A DNA stretch of 64,000 nucleotides. Origin: Bacteroidia bacterium (lineage in GTDB: Bacteria; Bacteroidota; Bacteroidia; Bacteroidales; UBA932). The first letter of the stretch is position 1, and the number at the start of each line of letters is the position of its first letter. The stretch spans positions 1 to 64,000 of the forward strand of contig JAUMVX010000005.1 of the NCBI GenBank assembly GCA_030529945.1, read 5' to 3'. Under the pieces are notes generated by a model, which was not told where the DNA came from, did no database searches, and saw only the letters and a list, made by a program, of their open reading frames with translations. Of the stretch, positions 63,991 to 64,000 are shown in pieces. The position numbers and the translations under genes were made by a program.

Positions 63991-64000
63991 CATTTCTGCG

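Overview
The window is chromosomal DNA from a GC-rich member of the Bacteroidales (Bacteroidota). The evidence is a hybrid two-component system fused to an AraC-type domain, DUF4837, DUF3078, DUF4876 and DUF6850 proteins, FISUMP and fimbrillin-type lipoproteins, an S46 dipeptidyl-peptidase, a TonB-dependent receptor with a carboxypeptidase-like N-terminal domain, and start-proximal -7 boxes of the Bacteroidota form TAnnTTTG. The family cannot be fixed from sequence alone; a Rikenellaceae-like or other high-GC gut lineage is plausible. No phage, insertion sequence, integron or CRISPR array was seen. Most of the window is core housekeeping DNA with some surface-related accessory operons.

Region 1 (1-7,400): the 3' end of a probable polysaccharide-utilisation locus (a 5'-truncated (alpha/alpha)-toroid protein and a convergent hybrid two-component sensor) and a DUF234-type ATPase. 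Region 2 (7,400-16,000): tadA, then the operon rimP-nusA-infB on the minus strand (rimP encodes only the N-terminal domain), divergent from the lipid A cluster lpxD-lpxC-lpxA-wbqC (lpxC lacks the FabZ fusion usual in this phylum). Region 3 (16,000-23,800): a FadL-type outer-membrane protein, an unusual aromatic/serine-rich lipoprotein, proS-DUF3078-tilS, tRNA-Pro(CGG), rpsT and tRNA-Glu(TTC).

Region 4 (23,800-32,700): M23 peptidase-dxr-rseP-DUF4837 on the minus strand, divergent from ruvX-def-phosphohexomutase-M23/LysM-SIS isomerase. Region 5 (32,700-42,300): a membrane TPR/LuxR-type regulator divergent from a secreted beta-helix protein across a perfect 16-bp palindrome, then lplA, purB and a minus-strand run of anion symporter, porin and purA.

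Region 6 (42,400-53,900) is the main accessory block. An apparent operon of S46 dipeptidyl-peptidase, TonB-dependent receptor, DUF4876 lipoprotein, DUF6850 barrel and fimbrillin/FISUMP lipoprotein faces a divergent nitroreductase and a collagen-like/FISUMP lipoprotein. Region 7 (53,900-64,000): korA-korB-gdhA (2-oxoglutarate to glutamate), then nadK-uppS-bamA-ompH/skp on the minus strand and pdxJ on the plus strand.

The best candidate for something new is the region 6 block, read here as an envelope peptide-capture and surface-display system. Other candidates are a repeated intergenic AT-rich motif (three copies), the palindrome next to the LuxR-type regulator, and the single-domain RimP. All functional assignments come from reading translated sequence and motifs; no database search was run.
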